NCBI GenBank assembly: GCA_020432595.1 | Contig: JAGQGA010000090.1 | Span: forward strand, 1-12,594 | Direction of reading: 5' to 3' | Source: Anaerolineales bacterium | GTDB taxonomy: Bacteria; Chloroflexota; Anaerolineae; Promineifilales; Promineifilaceae | DNA length: 12,594 nt | Shown here: one piece after another, positions 1-7,048 of the stretch | Numbering within the stretch: the first letter of the stretch is position 1 | How the letters are laid out: each line of letters starts with the position of its first letter | Made by a program: the position numbers and the translations under genes | The notes under the pieces: model-generated | Databases searched by the model: none | What the model was told of the DNA's origin: nothing | The model's input: only the letters and a program-made list of their open reading frames with translations

Positions 1-96
1 CCATTTTGAATGCCATCGTCCGAGATGGCTCTGCTTGGCAAGCATTTTAGCGGAATTCGCTTTTTGCTCTTGACTTTTATCACAGTTGCTTCGACG

Positions 97-168
97 AGTC
101 CGCGAGGAGAAATCTCGCTCCCGTCGCCAAATAAGAGCGGGATTCCTCGGGGGACCTCGGAATGACAT
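97..168. repeat. Possible dispersed intergenic repeat, degenerate
   Basis: The 174 bases left of the permease stop codon hold no gene I can support. Two similar segments sit in tandem here: one around GAAATCTCGCTCC (near 108-121) and one around GGGATTCCTCGG...CTCGGAATGACA (near 138-166). Short complementary arms such as CGAGGA/TCCTCG and TCCCG/CGGGA would let them fold. The second segment resembles the 'GGATTCCTCGC...CGGAATGACA' type of intergenic element seen in many bacterial genomes. That resemblance is from memory, not from a search. It could also be a decayed terminator for the permease operon. Confidence 0.3.
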
Positions 169-174
169 ATCTCG

Positions 175-2931
175 TTATATCGTTTCGCCCAGCTTCACTG
201 CCTGGAAAATCTTCATCCGCAGCAGGAGGCCACCGAGGACAACCAGGGCGACCAGAAAAAGCAGGCCAAAGAGTAGGTAAATTTGGCTGATGGCGAGCCA
301 GGCAATTTCGACAAGAACGGGAGGAACGGCCGTTTCTCCCACCCGCAAATAGGGAATAAACCCCTGACTCACCAGCACGCCCAGTCCGGTGCCCAGCCCC
401 AGCCCAGACACAATCAATAAGCCTAGCTCAAACGCCAGCAGCGTCAACATTTGGTCACTGCCCAGCCCCACGGCTCGCAGCACCCCCAGTTCAATAAAGC
501 GGCGGCGGAAGGAAAACAGAGCATAGAGAAAAAAGCCAAAGACCGTTAGCAGTGCTGCCGCCACAAACCCCACCGACAGCAGCCCAAACAACCCTTGTCG
601 CTCCGGCTGCTGCTGCGCCCGCCGAATCGGCTCAAACGGTGTCACCCATTCCCGCCTGCCCGCCAGTTCCGTCTCCAAAGCCGCCACGTCTGCCCCCGGC
701 GCGGTTCGCAGCCATACGTAGTAAGGCAGGCTGCCCCCCACCTGCTGGAACAGGTAATCGAGGTTGCCGACGGCCAAAAAGCCTGCTTCGGCCGGGTACC
801 AACTGGGGAAATAGGTAAACGCCCCCACAATTTGGCCGACCAGTTCCACCGCGCCGCCCGGCACCGTGACCGTTTGCCGGAACACATCCCCCACCTGCAG
901 GCTGCGTTCAGCCATAAAGCCATCAGGCAAGAGGATGCCGTTGGGCGTTTGCGCCAGCAGGTTGAGCAGCGTGCCCAGCGGCAAGCTAGCAAAATCACGC
1001 CGCCAAAACGCCGCCTGCGCCAGTTCCGCCCTGTCCACCCCTAGAAAAATCCCGTCAAAGGGCAAACGGCCGATTTCCGCCTCCGCCTCATACCGCCCTA
1101 CCCGCGCCGCCCCCAGTACCCCCGGCAGATCGCGGAAGGTGGCGGTGGGGGCAAAAAAATAGTCGTTCTGCACCCGGCTACCCTGTGTAGCAAAATCAAA
1201 AACGCTGGCATCGGCCCCCACAGCGTAGTAGCTTTGGTCATACAACTGCAAATCCATCGTTCGCGCCAGTGAAGCGGTAAAAACGGCTAGGCTGACGGTG
1301 AGGGTGAGCAACATGAGCGGCGTGGCATAAAAGCCGGGGGTGCGGGCGAGTTGGCGCACCGCCAGCAGCAGCCCGACGCTGTTGCTTTGCGCCAGCAGCC
1401 AGCTTAGACCGCGCAGAGCCAGGGGGAGCAGCCGCAGAAAAAAGAGGGTGAGAGCAAAAATGGTGAGAGCGGGCAAAATGAGCAGCAGCGGATTTTGCAG
1501 GGGGTTGAAACTGGCGGCTTCATCGCCAGCGGCCAGCCCATTTTGCTGCCACAGCAGATAAAAGCCGTAGGCGGCGGGGATCATGAGCAGCAGATCAAGC
1601 CAGATGCGCTGCCACCAGGGGTTGGCCTGGGCACGGGCGCGGTCTTGTTTGTAGGTGATGATGGTGTGGCGGGCGGCGGCCAGGGTGGGGGCAATGCGGG
1701 CAAGGAGGGCGAGGAGAACGGCCGTTAATCCCGCCCTTAACGCCCCATTTGTCAGCACCACCCGCAGCGCCGACTCAGCCGAAAAGTCCAAAAAGCTGCG
1801 CGTGTGGCCGATGAGTGCCGTCAGCCACAGTGCCAGTGCTGTGCCCAGTGCCAGGGCAATCAGCCCCAGCACCACCCCTTCCAGTAGCCCCATCATCAAC
1901 ATTTGCGCCAGCGTCGCCCCCCGGCTGCGCATGACGGCAATTTCGTTGCGCCGTTCGCTCACCGACAACCCCACCACCAGCCCGATAAAGGCCAGCACCA
2001 GCCCAATGATGGGCACGTTAAAGGCCGTGAGCAGCAGCACCAGCGAGGTGACGGAACTGTTGTATAGTTCCAGTGCCTCGACCGGGGTTTGCAGCACGCG
2101 GGCGGCCGGGAGCAGCACCGCTACCCGGTTTTCCACTGCCTGATAACGGCTGCTCATGCTGCGTATCTGGTCAATCCCCACCTCGCTGCCATCCAGCACC
2201 ACCTGCCATGCCGCCTCCACCACGTCATCCTCGATATTAGGGGCAACGCGGCGACCAAAGCTGGTGGCGGGCATGACAAAGTAATGGGCAAAATCTGGCA
2301 AAGGCACCGCCCAGAAATCGCTGCGCGGGTTGAAGGGTTCCCAAATGCCAACGATTTGCAGCGGAAAATCGGCGCGGCTGCCGGATTCATCCACAATGGT
2401 AAACAGATCGCCAATTTGAACGCCGGTGCGCTGGGCAAAGCCGTTGTTCACGGTCACTGCAATGGGAACGGCAGGGTCGTCGGGGGCATCTTGCGGCCAG
2501 GTACCTTCTTGCAAACGGCCGTTTTCCGCCAGCCCATTTACCACCGCCAACTGCACCCGCCCCAGCGATGTTTGCCCACCCTGTGGAAACAGACGGAAGC
2601 GTTGGCTAACCATGATGCCCGTCTGGGTTTGCACCGGTAGCCCTAGGGCCGGTTCGCTGCTGGAAAGATAGTCATTGGTTGGGGCAACTTCCTCCCACGA
2701 CAGGGCACTGGTGTTAAACCCCTGATATTGCAGCAAATAGGTGAAGGCGGAGCGGTTGGTTTGCCGCGCCACGCGCTCGATGTCGTCTTGCAGCAGTTGG
2801 TAATAAACGCCGCTGGCGTAGAGAGGGGTAATCATCATGAGGGCAACAACGGCCGTTAATCCCACAGCCGTTGCCACACTCAGCCCCTTTTGCGCCCATA
2901 AGCGCCTGATAGTCAGGATTACGGTTGCCAT
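175..2931 (-). CDS. ABC transporter permease with two FtsX domains
   Basis: Large inner-membrane permease of 918 residues of the FtsX/MacB/LolC superfamily. A first membrane helix (about 17-39) is followed by an extracytoplasmic region (about 40-290, MacB periplasmic core-like). Next come an FtsX core with helices near 295-323, 345-372 and 398-418, then helices near 480-505 and 535-556, a second extracytoplasmic domain (about 557-780), and a C-terminal FtsX core (about 781-912). Both cores carry the typical motif after their first helix: SERRNEIAVMRSRGAT (325-340) and RRRFIELGVLRAVG (809-822). This 'double' architecture of about 900 residues is known for proteins that export or extract lipids, lipoproteins or peptides. 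Its start lies 3 nt after the membrane-fusion-protein stop, so the two are probably co-translated. The partner ATPase is not in the window and may lie beyond the left edge. The substrate cannot be told from sequence. Confidence 0.93.
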   Translation of the reverse strand: MATVILTIRRLWAQKGLSVATAVGLTAVVALMMITPLYASGVYYQLLQDDIERVARQTNRSAFTYLLQYQGFNTSALSWEEVAPTNDYLSSSEPALGLPVQTQTGIMVSQRFRLFPQGGQTSLGRVQLAVVNGLAENGRLQEGTWPQDAPDDPAVPIAVTVNNGFAQRTGVQIGDLFTIVDESGSRADFPLQIVGIWEPFNPRSDFWAVPLPDFAHYFVMPATSFGRRVAPNIEDDVVEAAWQVVLDGSEVGIDQIRSMSSRYQAVENRVAVLLPAARVLQTPVEALELYNSSVTSLVLLLTAFNVPIIGLVLAFIGLVVGLSVSERRNEIAVMRSRGATLAQMLMMGLLEGVVLGLIALALGTALALWLTALIGHTRSFLDFSAESALRVVLTNGALRAGLTAVLLALLARIAPTLAAARHTIITYKQDRARAQANPWWQRIWLDLLLMIPAAYGFYLLWQQNGLAAGDEAASFNPLQNPLLLILPALTIFALTLFFLRLLPLALRGLSWLLAQSNSVGLLLAVRQLARTPGFYATPLMLLTLTVSLAVFTASLARTMDLQLYDQSYYAVGADASVFDFATQGSRVQNDYFFAPTATFRDLPGVLGAARVGRYEAEAEIGRLPFDGIFLGVDRAELAQAAFWRRDFASLPLGTLLNLLAQTPNGILLPDGFMAERSLQVGDVFRQTVTVPGGAVELVGQIVGAFTYFPSWYPAEAGFLAVGNLDYLFQQVGGSLPYYVWLRTAPGADVAALETELAGRREWVTPFEPIRRAQQQPERQGLFGLLSVGFVAAALLTVFGFFLYALFSFRRRFIELGVLRAVGLGSDQMLTLLAFELGLLIVSGLGLGTGLGVLVSQGFIPYLRVGETAVPPVLVEIAWLAISQIYLLFGLLFLVALVVLGGLLLRMKIFQAVKLGETI

Positions 2932-2934
2932 TTT

Positions 2935-4116
2935 TTACTGCCCCACAACAACATCCCCTTCTTCCACGCCGGACACAACCTCAATGCGCCCGTCCCCCTC
3001 AATCCCCAGCACCACGTCCACGCGCCGTTCGCCGCCGTCCTGCTGAATGACGACAAATTGACGGCCGTTAAATTCCCGCAACGCCGCCGGGGGCAGCCAA
3101 AGGGCATCGGGGCGTTCTTCCAGAAAAATATTGACCTGCACCCGGCTGCCAGCGGTAAATTGGGCGGCGTCTTCGGGGTTAGTAAACGCAATGCGGGCGG
3201 TCGAATCGTTCTCGGCCACGTCCTGGTTGCTGCCGGGGCTGCCATAGGGAGGCGGCAGGCGGCGTACAAAGGCGGCAAAGGTTTCGCCGGGATGGTTAGC
3301 AGCGGTGATGGTGGCCGTCATATTTTCGCCCATCTCCAACAGTTGGCTTTCGATGAGCGTGGCCTGCACTTCCAGCAGCGTGATGTCGGCGATGAGGCCA
3401 ACGCGGTTGCCCGCCACCACCCGCTGCTCTGGCGAGACGCTAAAGGAGGTGATTTGGCCGTCAAAGGGGGCAATAAGGTCGTTGCTGGCTAACGCTTCAT
3501 TCAGGACATCTACATGCAGCTTGGCTTCTTCTATGTCGGCCAGCAGCAGCGGGTCAATGCCAATGTCGAGTTCATCTACCGTCAACTGCGCCAATTGCAG
3601 GGCAATGGTACGGCGGCTAATTTCTAGCTGCTGCGCGGGGTTAGGGGCTGCGCCACCCTGCGCCACGGCAAAATCCAGCTCTAGCTGCGCCAAGTCGCGC
3701 TGGAGTTCGGCGCGGCGCTGGGCGGCTTGCTGCTGTTTTTCCAGCGCATCCACCCGTTTTTGGGCAATGTCCAGCTCGGCCTGGGCGGTCAGCAGTTCTT
3801 CTTGCAGCGTCAGCGTATCGAGCGTTGCCAGCACATCGCCGGCCGTTACCATGTCGCCACGCTGCACAAACACTTCGGCCACTACGCCATCGCGGGGGAA
3901 AGCGAGGATTTTTTCAAAAGCGGGGCCAATACGGCCAGCGAAGTCAATTTGGTAAACAACTTCACCGCGCTCGACGACATAGGTGGGTTTGGGAGGAAGA
4001 ACGGCCGTTGGTATCGGTGTCGGTTCTGCTGCCAAGTCCACCCGGCGCGGCTCGGTAGTGGTGTCGGCGCAGGCGGCAAGGTGGAGGATGAAGATTAGTA
4101 AAAAGAGTCGTTTCAT
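2935..4116 (-). CDS. HlyD/MacA-type membrane fusion lipoprotein
   Basis: Periplasmic-adaptor-type subunit of an ABC exporter, 393 residues. The chosen ATG at 4116 gives a lipoprotein signal: positively charged MKR, a hydrophobic stretch, and lipobox LAAC with Cys16 as the lipidated residue. The open frame continues upstream to 4332, but that part runs through the predicted promoter and a hairpin, so I reject the longer start. Domains: half-lipoyl with FPRDGVVAEVFVQRGDMV (73-90), a long Gln/Glu/Leu-rich coiled coil (about 103-210), second half-lipoyl with IAPFDGQITSFSVSPEQRVV (215-234), then beta-barrel and membrane-proximal domains with LPPAAL (341-346). In a single-membrane Chloroflexota cell it would sit on the outer face of the membrane beside the FtsX permease encoded next. 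No clear Shine-Dalgarno is visible; a strong hairpin ends 6 nt before the start codon. Confidence 0.92.
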   Translation of the reverse strand: MKRLFLLIFILHLAACADTTTEPRRVDLAAEPTPIPTAVLPPKPTYVVERGEVVYQIDFAGRIGPAFEKILAFPRDGVVAEVFVQRGDMVTAGDVLATLDTLTLQEELLTAQAELDIAQKRVDALEKQQQAAQRRAELQRDLAQLELDFAVAQGGAAPNPAQQLEISRRTIALQLAQLTVDELDIGIDPLLLADIEEAKLHVDVLNEALASNDLIAPFDGQITSFSVSPEQRVVAGNRVGLIADITLLEVQATLIESQLLEMGENMTATITAANHPGETFAAFVRRLPPPYGSPGSNQDVAENDSTARIAFTNPEDAAQFTAGSRVQVNIFLEERPDALWLPPAALREFNGRQFVVIQQDGGERRVDVVLGIEGDGRIEVVSGVEEGDVVVGQ

Positions 4117-4122
4117 ACGTCT

Positions 4123-4184
4123 GGAGATTGGAGATTGGGGATTGGAGGTTGATGAAGGTTCATAATCTCCAATCTCTAATCTCC
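4123..4184 (-). repeat. Heptamer-repeat hairpin in the hlyD leader
   Basis: The left arm (4123-4143) is made of GGAGATT-type 7-nt units. The right arm (4164-4184) pairs with it over 21 positions, 19 Watson-Crick and 2 G-U when the plus strand is folded; the loop is 20 nt. The structure lies between the predicted hlyD promoter and the hlyD ATG, so it is transcribed as part of the leader and ends 6 nt before the start codon. Similar units occur at 11251-11317 and 12150-12252. Confidence 0.8.
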
Positions 4185-4198
4185 ATTTATCTTGAATG

Positions 4199-4227
4199 AT
4201 TGTAATGCGGGCAGGGAAGTGGGGCAA
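4199..4227 (-). promoter_or_regulatory. Predicted sigma70-type promoter for hlyD-ftsX
   Basis: Read on the minus strand, TTGCCC (4222-4227) and TACAAT (4199-4204) are separated by exactly 17 nt. Transcription would start near 4192, giving a leader of about 75 nt that holds the heptamer hairpin. A copy of AACGGCCGTT (4230-4239) lies immediately upstream of the -35 element. Confidence 0.5.
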
Positions 4228-4243
4228 AAAACGGCCGTTCTGC

Positions 4244-4275
4244 TTCACACAATCTTTACATCTCTCGCCTATAAT
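4244..4275 (+). promoter_or_regulatory. Possible promoter for the repeat protein-dedA pair
   Basis: A perfect TATAAT lies at 4270-4275, 28 nt before the chosen ATG. The upstream element is weak: TTCACA at 4244-4249 would need a 20-nt spacer and TTTACA at 4255-4260 is too close. The -10 box overlaps the ATG at 4274, which argues that translation starts further downstream. Confidence 0.35.
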
Positions 4276-4303
4276 GACCATATCTGCTATGCTGACAATA
4301 ACT

Positions 4304-4921
4304 ATGGAAAAAATAACGCAAATCCCACTCACAAAATGGTTAACCTTTGGCTTCCTCGCCTTGGGAGTATTGCTTATTCTTATTTTTGGCGTTCGCTCTT
4401 TCCGCTCCTTTAAGCAAATGCGCTATGTGCGTGCGGAAGGTTTGGATCGGGGAGATGCATCGGTAGATGCCATTCGCGGCTGGATGACGCTTGACTATGT
4501 GGCCGTTGCCTATGCCGTGCCAGAAGAATACTTACTAAACTATTTGGGCATCCCGTTTGAGCAACGAAATGGACACGAAACGCTGCGCGATCTGAACCGC
4601 ATCTATGACCTGGGGCTATCGGCTGACAGGCAAGATCAGCGGGTAATTGAAGCCGTGGCGGAAGCGATTGAGGCATATCGAGCTAATCCCGTGGTCACAG
4701 GGTTGGATGATATCCGTCCCTGGATGACGATCCGCTATATTTCTGTCAGTACAGGTGTATCGGAAACGTACATTTTTGAGCAAATTGGCATTCCAGCCGA
4801 AAATGATAATGAATTTAAAGATTTGGGGCGTTTAGACAAAGAATATCGGTATGAAGGTGGCTTACGAGCACTGATCGATACGCTTAGAAACGCTCTGGCT
4901 AACTATGAGAAGGCACCATGA
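4304..4921 (+). CDS. Single-pass membrane protein with two helical repeats
   Basis: I do not recognise a characterised homologue. The 205-residue protein has one hydrophobic helix (about 13-30) followed by a basic stretch RSFRSFKQMRYVR. It then has two copies of a roughly 50-residue unit: DAIRGWMTLDYVAVAYAVPE...LGIP (55-84) and DDIRPWMTIRYISVSTGVSE...IGIP (135-164), each followed by a Leu-Asp-rich tail. The W-M-T-x-x-Y-(V/I)-(A/S) / GV-P/S-E / (L/I)GIP pattern resembles small HTH-like helical units found attached to some membrane redox proteins (DUF4405-type), but that link is from memory. The positive-inside rule would place the repeats in the cytoplasm. The start at 4304 is preferred over 4196, 4274 and 4289 because the TATAAT overlaps the earlier sites; none has a good ribosome binding site. 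The stop overlaps the next start (ATGA), implying coupling to dedA. Confidence 0.8.
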   Translation: MEKITQIPLTKWLTFGFLALGVLLILIFGVRSFRSFKQMRYVRAEGLDRGDASVDAIRGWMTLDYVAVAYAVPEEYLLNYLGIPFEQRNGHETLRDLNRIYDLGLSADRQDQRVIEAVAEAIEAYRANPVVTGLDDIRPWMTIRYISVSTGVSETYIFEQIGIPAENDNEFKDLGRLDKEYRYEGGLRALIDTLRNALANYEKAP

Positions 4922-5550
4922 CATTATCGGATTTATCAAACATTAGCGATCTATTCTTGAGTTGGGTTTTAATCTATGGTGCCTCGATGTTGGCTCTGGC
5001 TTTGTTTGTGGGGGCACTGGGCGTACCGGTACCTGGGACATTGTTTGTGGTCGCAGCCGGAGCTTTTGTGCGACAAGAGGTGTTGGGTATCAGCGATACG
5101 CTGTTATTTGGACTTGTCGGTGTCGTGATTGGTGACGTGCTGAGCTATAGCATTGGACGGCTGGCTCGGGTTTGGCTGCAAAAGCGGTTTGGTCAGTCTA
5201 AAACGTGGCAGCAAGCTGAGAATACCTTTCAGGAACGGGGTGGCGTGGCGGTTTATTTGTCACGCTGGCTACTAACACCCATTGCGATTCCGGTGAATTG
5301 GGTGGCTGGCAGCAGTGGGTATGCCGTCAGTCGGTTTATTATGTATGATGCAGCAGGGGAGTTGACGTGGCTGCTGGTGTTTGGGGGGCTGGGATATGCG
5401 TTTGGCAGCCAGTGGGAAGTAATTAGTGAGTTTGTGAGCGATTTTAGCGGGCTGCTGGCGGGTGTAGCGGTGTTTGGGGTGGGGGTGTATTTGCTGTTGA
5501 AAAAACGGCCGTTTTCCCCCGTGTTAAAACCAGTAATCAGTAATCGGTAA
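4918..5550 (+). CDS. DedA-family membrane protein
   Basis: 210-residue polytopic membrane protein of the DedA / SNARE-associated (VTT) family, members of which act in phospholipid carrier flipping and membrane homeostasis. Family features visible: the N-terminal re-entrant region GALGVPVPGTLFVVAAGAF (32-50), GDVLSYSIGR (72-81), the amphipathic segment with FQERGGVAVYLSRWLLTPIA (104-123) that carries the conserved Arg and Pro, then YDAAGELTW (143-151) and a C-terminal helix (about 178-194). The usual acidic residue after the PxPG motif is replaced (PVPGT), so membership is clear but the exact subfamily is not. It starts inside the stop of the repeat-protein gene (ATGA at 4918-4921). The last five codons and the stop lie in the left arm of the long hairpin at 5532-5586, so the C-terminal VISNR tail is encoded by the repeat. 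Confidence 0.9.
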   Translation: MTLSDLSNISDLFLSWVLIYGASMLALALFVGALGVPVPGTLFVVAAGAFVRQEVLGISDTLLFGLVGVVIGDVLSYSIGRLARVWLQKRFGQSKTWQQAENTFQERGGVAVYLSRWLLTPIAIPVNWVAGSSGYAVSRFIMYDAAGELTWLLVFGGLGYAFGSQWEVISEFVSDFSGLLAGVAVFGVGVYLLLKKRPFSPVLKPVISNR

Positions 5551-5586
5551 TCAGTGACCAGTACTGATTACCGATTACCGATTACT
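5532..5586. terminator. Long hairpin of 7-nt units between convergent genes
   Basis: The arms 5532-5555 and 5563-5586 are 24 nt each and match at 23 positions, with a 7-nt loop GACCAGT. The arms consist of GTAATC(A/G) heptamers. It overlaps the dedA stop (5548-5550) and ends 4 nt before the stop end of patB, so it can act in both directions. There is no strong U-tract on the plus side beyond CTCTTTT, so it may serve as a transcript-end stabiliser rather than a classical terminator. Confidence 0.75.
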
Positions 5587-5589
5587 CTT

Positions 5590-6810
5590 TTACGCTGGTT
5601 GTAGGGACAAAACGGCCGTTTTTAACCGATCCATCGCTTCCACCACCAGCGAACGTGGGCAAGCCAGGTTAATCCGCACAAATCCATCCCCTTCATTGCC
5701 AAAAACATACCCTTGGTTAAAGAATAGGTGCGCCTGATCGTAAAGCAACGCCTTCAACTCATCCTTATCTAGCTCAAGTGCCCGGCAGTCCAGCCAAGAC
5801 AAGTATGTCCCTTCCAGCGGCGACAAACAAAGCTGCGGCAAATTGTCTGCCAAAAAGCTCGCCATATAGCGGTAATTATCCCCAATATAGCCAATCACCT
5901 CGTCTAACCAAGCGTCACCGTGGGTATAGGCAGTCTGCGTGGAAACCAGCCCAAAGGCATTGATCCCCTTCACGCCTAAATTGTTCATAAAGGTGTTGAG
6001 CTTGTTGCGCAGAGCCACGTCGGGAATCATGACATGGGATGTTTTTAACCCGGCTAAATTAAATGTTTTGCTGGGAGCCATGCAGGAAATGGAACGTTGG
6101 GCAAATTCATCGCTGATGGAGCCAAAGGGGACAAATGTGTATTCTGGCTGGATCAAATCGCAGTGGATCTCGTCGGAAACAACCAGCACGTCGTTGGCAA
6201 AACAAATTTCGCCCATGCGCGTCAGCTCTTCACGGGTCCAGACACGCCCCACGGGGTTGTGGGGGCTGCACAGCACAAACATTTTGACATCAGGGTCGGC
6301 AGCTTTGGCGGCAAAATCATCGAAGTCTATGGAATAACGGCCGTTTTCCGCCACCAACGAATTCGACACCACCACCCGTCCATTATTCTCAATGGCAAAG
6401 GTAAAGGGATGATAAACCGGCCGTTGGATCAAAATTTTGTCTCCCGGCTGGGTATACGTTTGCACCATCATGTTGAGAGCAGGCACCACGCCGGGCGTAA
6501 TCACCACCCAGTCGGCCTGCACCGTCCAACCATGCCGCCGCTGCACCCAGCCAATAAAGGCATCGTAATAATCGGCCGTTGGCGTGGTATAACCAAACAG
6601 TCCGTGCTGCGCCCGCGCCACCAACGCTTCAACAACGGCCGGCGGGCAGCGGAAATCCATATCGGCGACCCACATTGGCAATAATCGCTCGGCTCTATAC
6701 TTGGGGTCACTGCGGTCGCTGTAAGCTGCCCCATTTGGGCCAAACTCAAATTCCCATTTTGTGCTATTGGTTCCCTGCCGGGAAATTTCCTGATCCAGAT
6801 TAAATGTCAT
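5590..6810 (-). CDS. patB: PatB/MalY-type PLP C-S lyase (cystathionine beta-lyase)
   Basis: 406-residue fold-type I PLP enzyme of the aminotransferase class I/II group. The MalY/PatB subgroup cleaves C-S bonds in cystathionine, cysteine or cysteine conjugates, giving pyruvate, ammonia and a thiol. Diagnostic segments: LLPMWVADMDFRCPPAVVEAL (N-terminal signature, near 43-63), GYTTPTADYYDAF (73-85), ITPGVVPALNMMV (104-116), CSPHNPVGRVW with Asn185, SDEIHCDLI with Asp213 (pyridine N partner), APSKTFNLAGLK with Lys248 as the PLP Schiff-base lysine, and GFVRINLACPR (377-387) for the substrate carboxylate. All key residues are present and the length is normal. A purine-rich GGAAGGAAGAGG and AGGAG precede the ATG. 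It is convergent with dedA and alone on its strand. The exact substrate remains open (cystathionine or cysteine desulfhydration). Confidence 0.93.
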   Translation of the reverse strand: MTFNLDQEISRQGTNSTKWEFEFGPNGAAYSDRSDPKYRAERLLPMWVADMDFRCPPAVVEALVARAQHGLFGYTTPTADYYDAFIGWVQRRHGWTVQADWVVITPGVVPALNMMVQTYTQPGDKILIQRPVYHPFTFAIENNGRVVVSNSLVAENGRYSIDFDDFAAKAADPDVKMFVLCSPHNPVGRVWTREELTRMGEICFANDVLVVSDEIHCDLIQPEYTFVPFGSISDEFAQRSISCMAPSKTFNLAGLKTSHVMIPDVALRNKLNTFMNNLGVKGINAFGLVSTQTAYTHGDAWLDEVIGYIGDNYRYMASFLADNLPQLCLSPLEGTYLSWLDCRALELDKDELKALLYDQAHLFFNQGYVFGNEGDGFVRINLACPRSLVVEAMDRLKTAVLSLQPA

Positions 6811-6853
6811 GCTCCTAACCTCTTCCTTCCATCAGTGGGATGATGGGTCGTGT

Positions 6854-6885
6854 CATCTGACGAATTGGGAGTGTGGTGTCAGATG
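6854..6885. promoter_or_regulatory. Inverted repeat upstream of patB, possible operator
   Basis: CATCTGAC (6854-6861) and GTCAGATG (6878-6885) form a perfect 8-bp inverted repeat with a 16-nt spacer, 44 nt upstream of the patB start. An AACGGCCGTT copy follows at 6897-6906. I could not identify convincing -35/-10 boxes here. The placement suits a regulator-binding site or a leader hairpin. Confidence 0.35.
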
Positions 6886-6972
6886 CAAAAAAAATTAACG
6901 GCCGTTGCCATTAGATGATCATCTTTCATCCCAACAGCCCCTAAGAGCTTACCCCAATTTGCTGACACCAAC

Positions 6973-7004
6973 AAAAAAAACCGCAGACTTTTAGGTCTGC
7001 GGTT
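6973..7004 (-). terminator. Intrinsic terminator of folD
   Basis: On the minus strand a 10-bp perfect stem (arms 6995-7004 and 6979-6988, AACCGCAGAC/GTCTGCGGTT) with a 6-nt loop is followed by an eight-T run (6973-6980 on the complement), the form of a rho-independent terminator. A second hairpin with an 11-bp stem and 3-nt loop (7016-7040) lies between it and the folD stop. Confidence 0.92.
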
Positions 7005-7015
7005 CATCCGCCAGT

Positions 7016-7040
7016 AGGGGGCGTATTGCATACGCCCTCT
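7016..7040 (-). other. Hairpin just after the folD stop
   Basis: The arms 7016-7026 and 7030-7040 pair over 11 positions with one G-U, leaving a TGC loop. It stands 8 nt downstream of the folD stop and upstream of the terminator and has no U-tract of its own, so it may protect the transcript 3' end or be half of a tandem terminator. Confidence 0.55.
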
Positions 7041-7048
7041 GATCATTC

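Noticed and set aside
1..85. Possible start of a leftward gene at the window edge (ATG on the minus strand at 45 or 16)
   Set aside because: Too few codons are visible, no ribosome binding site is evident and no motif is recognisable, so it cannot be supported.
595..1044. 149-aa plus-strand open frame opposite the permease
   Set aside because: Antisense shadow of the FtsX permease; Arg/Pro/His-rich with no recognisable domain or ribosome binding site.
2089..2640. 183-aa plus-strand open frame opposite the permease
   Set aside because: Also antisense to the permease; His/Gly-rich composition reflects reverse-strand codons rather than a protein.
3305..3955. 216-aa plus-strand open frame opposite the membrane fusion protein
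   Set aside because: It is Ser/Cys-rich low-complexity translation wholly antisense to a well-supported lipoprotein gene, with no domain character; typical shadow in GC-rich DNA.
4117..4332. 72-residue N-terminal extension of the membrane fusion protein
   Set aside because: It would run through a predicted promoter, a 21-bp hairpin and heptamer repeats, and would bury the lipobox signal peptide that starts at 4116.
6097..6684. 195-aa plus-strand open frame opposite patB
   Set aside because: Fully inside patB, whose PLP motifs are intact; no start signal or family features.
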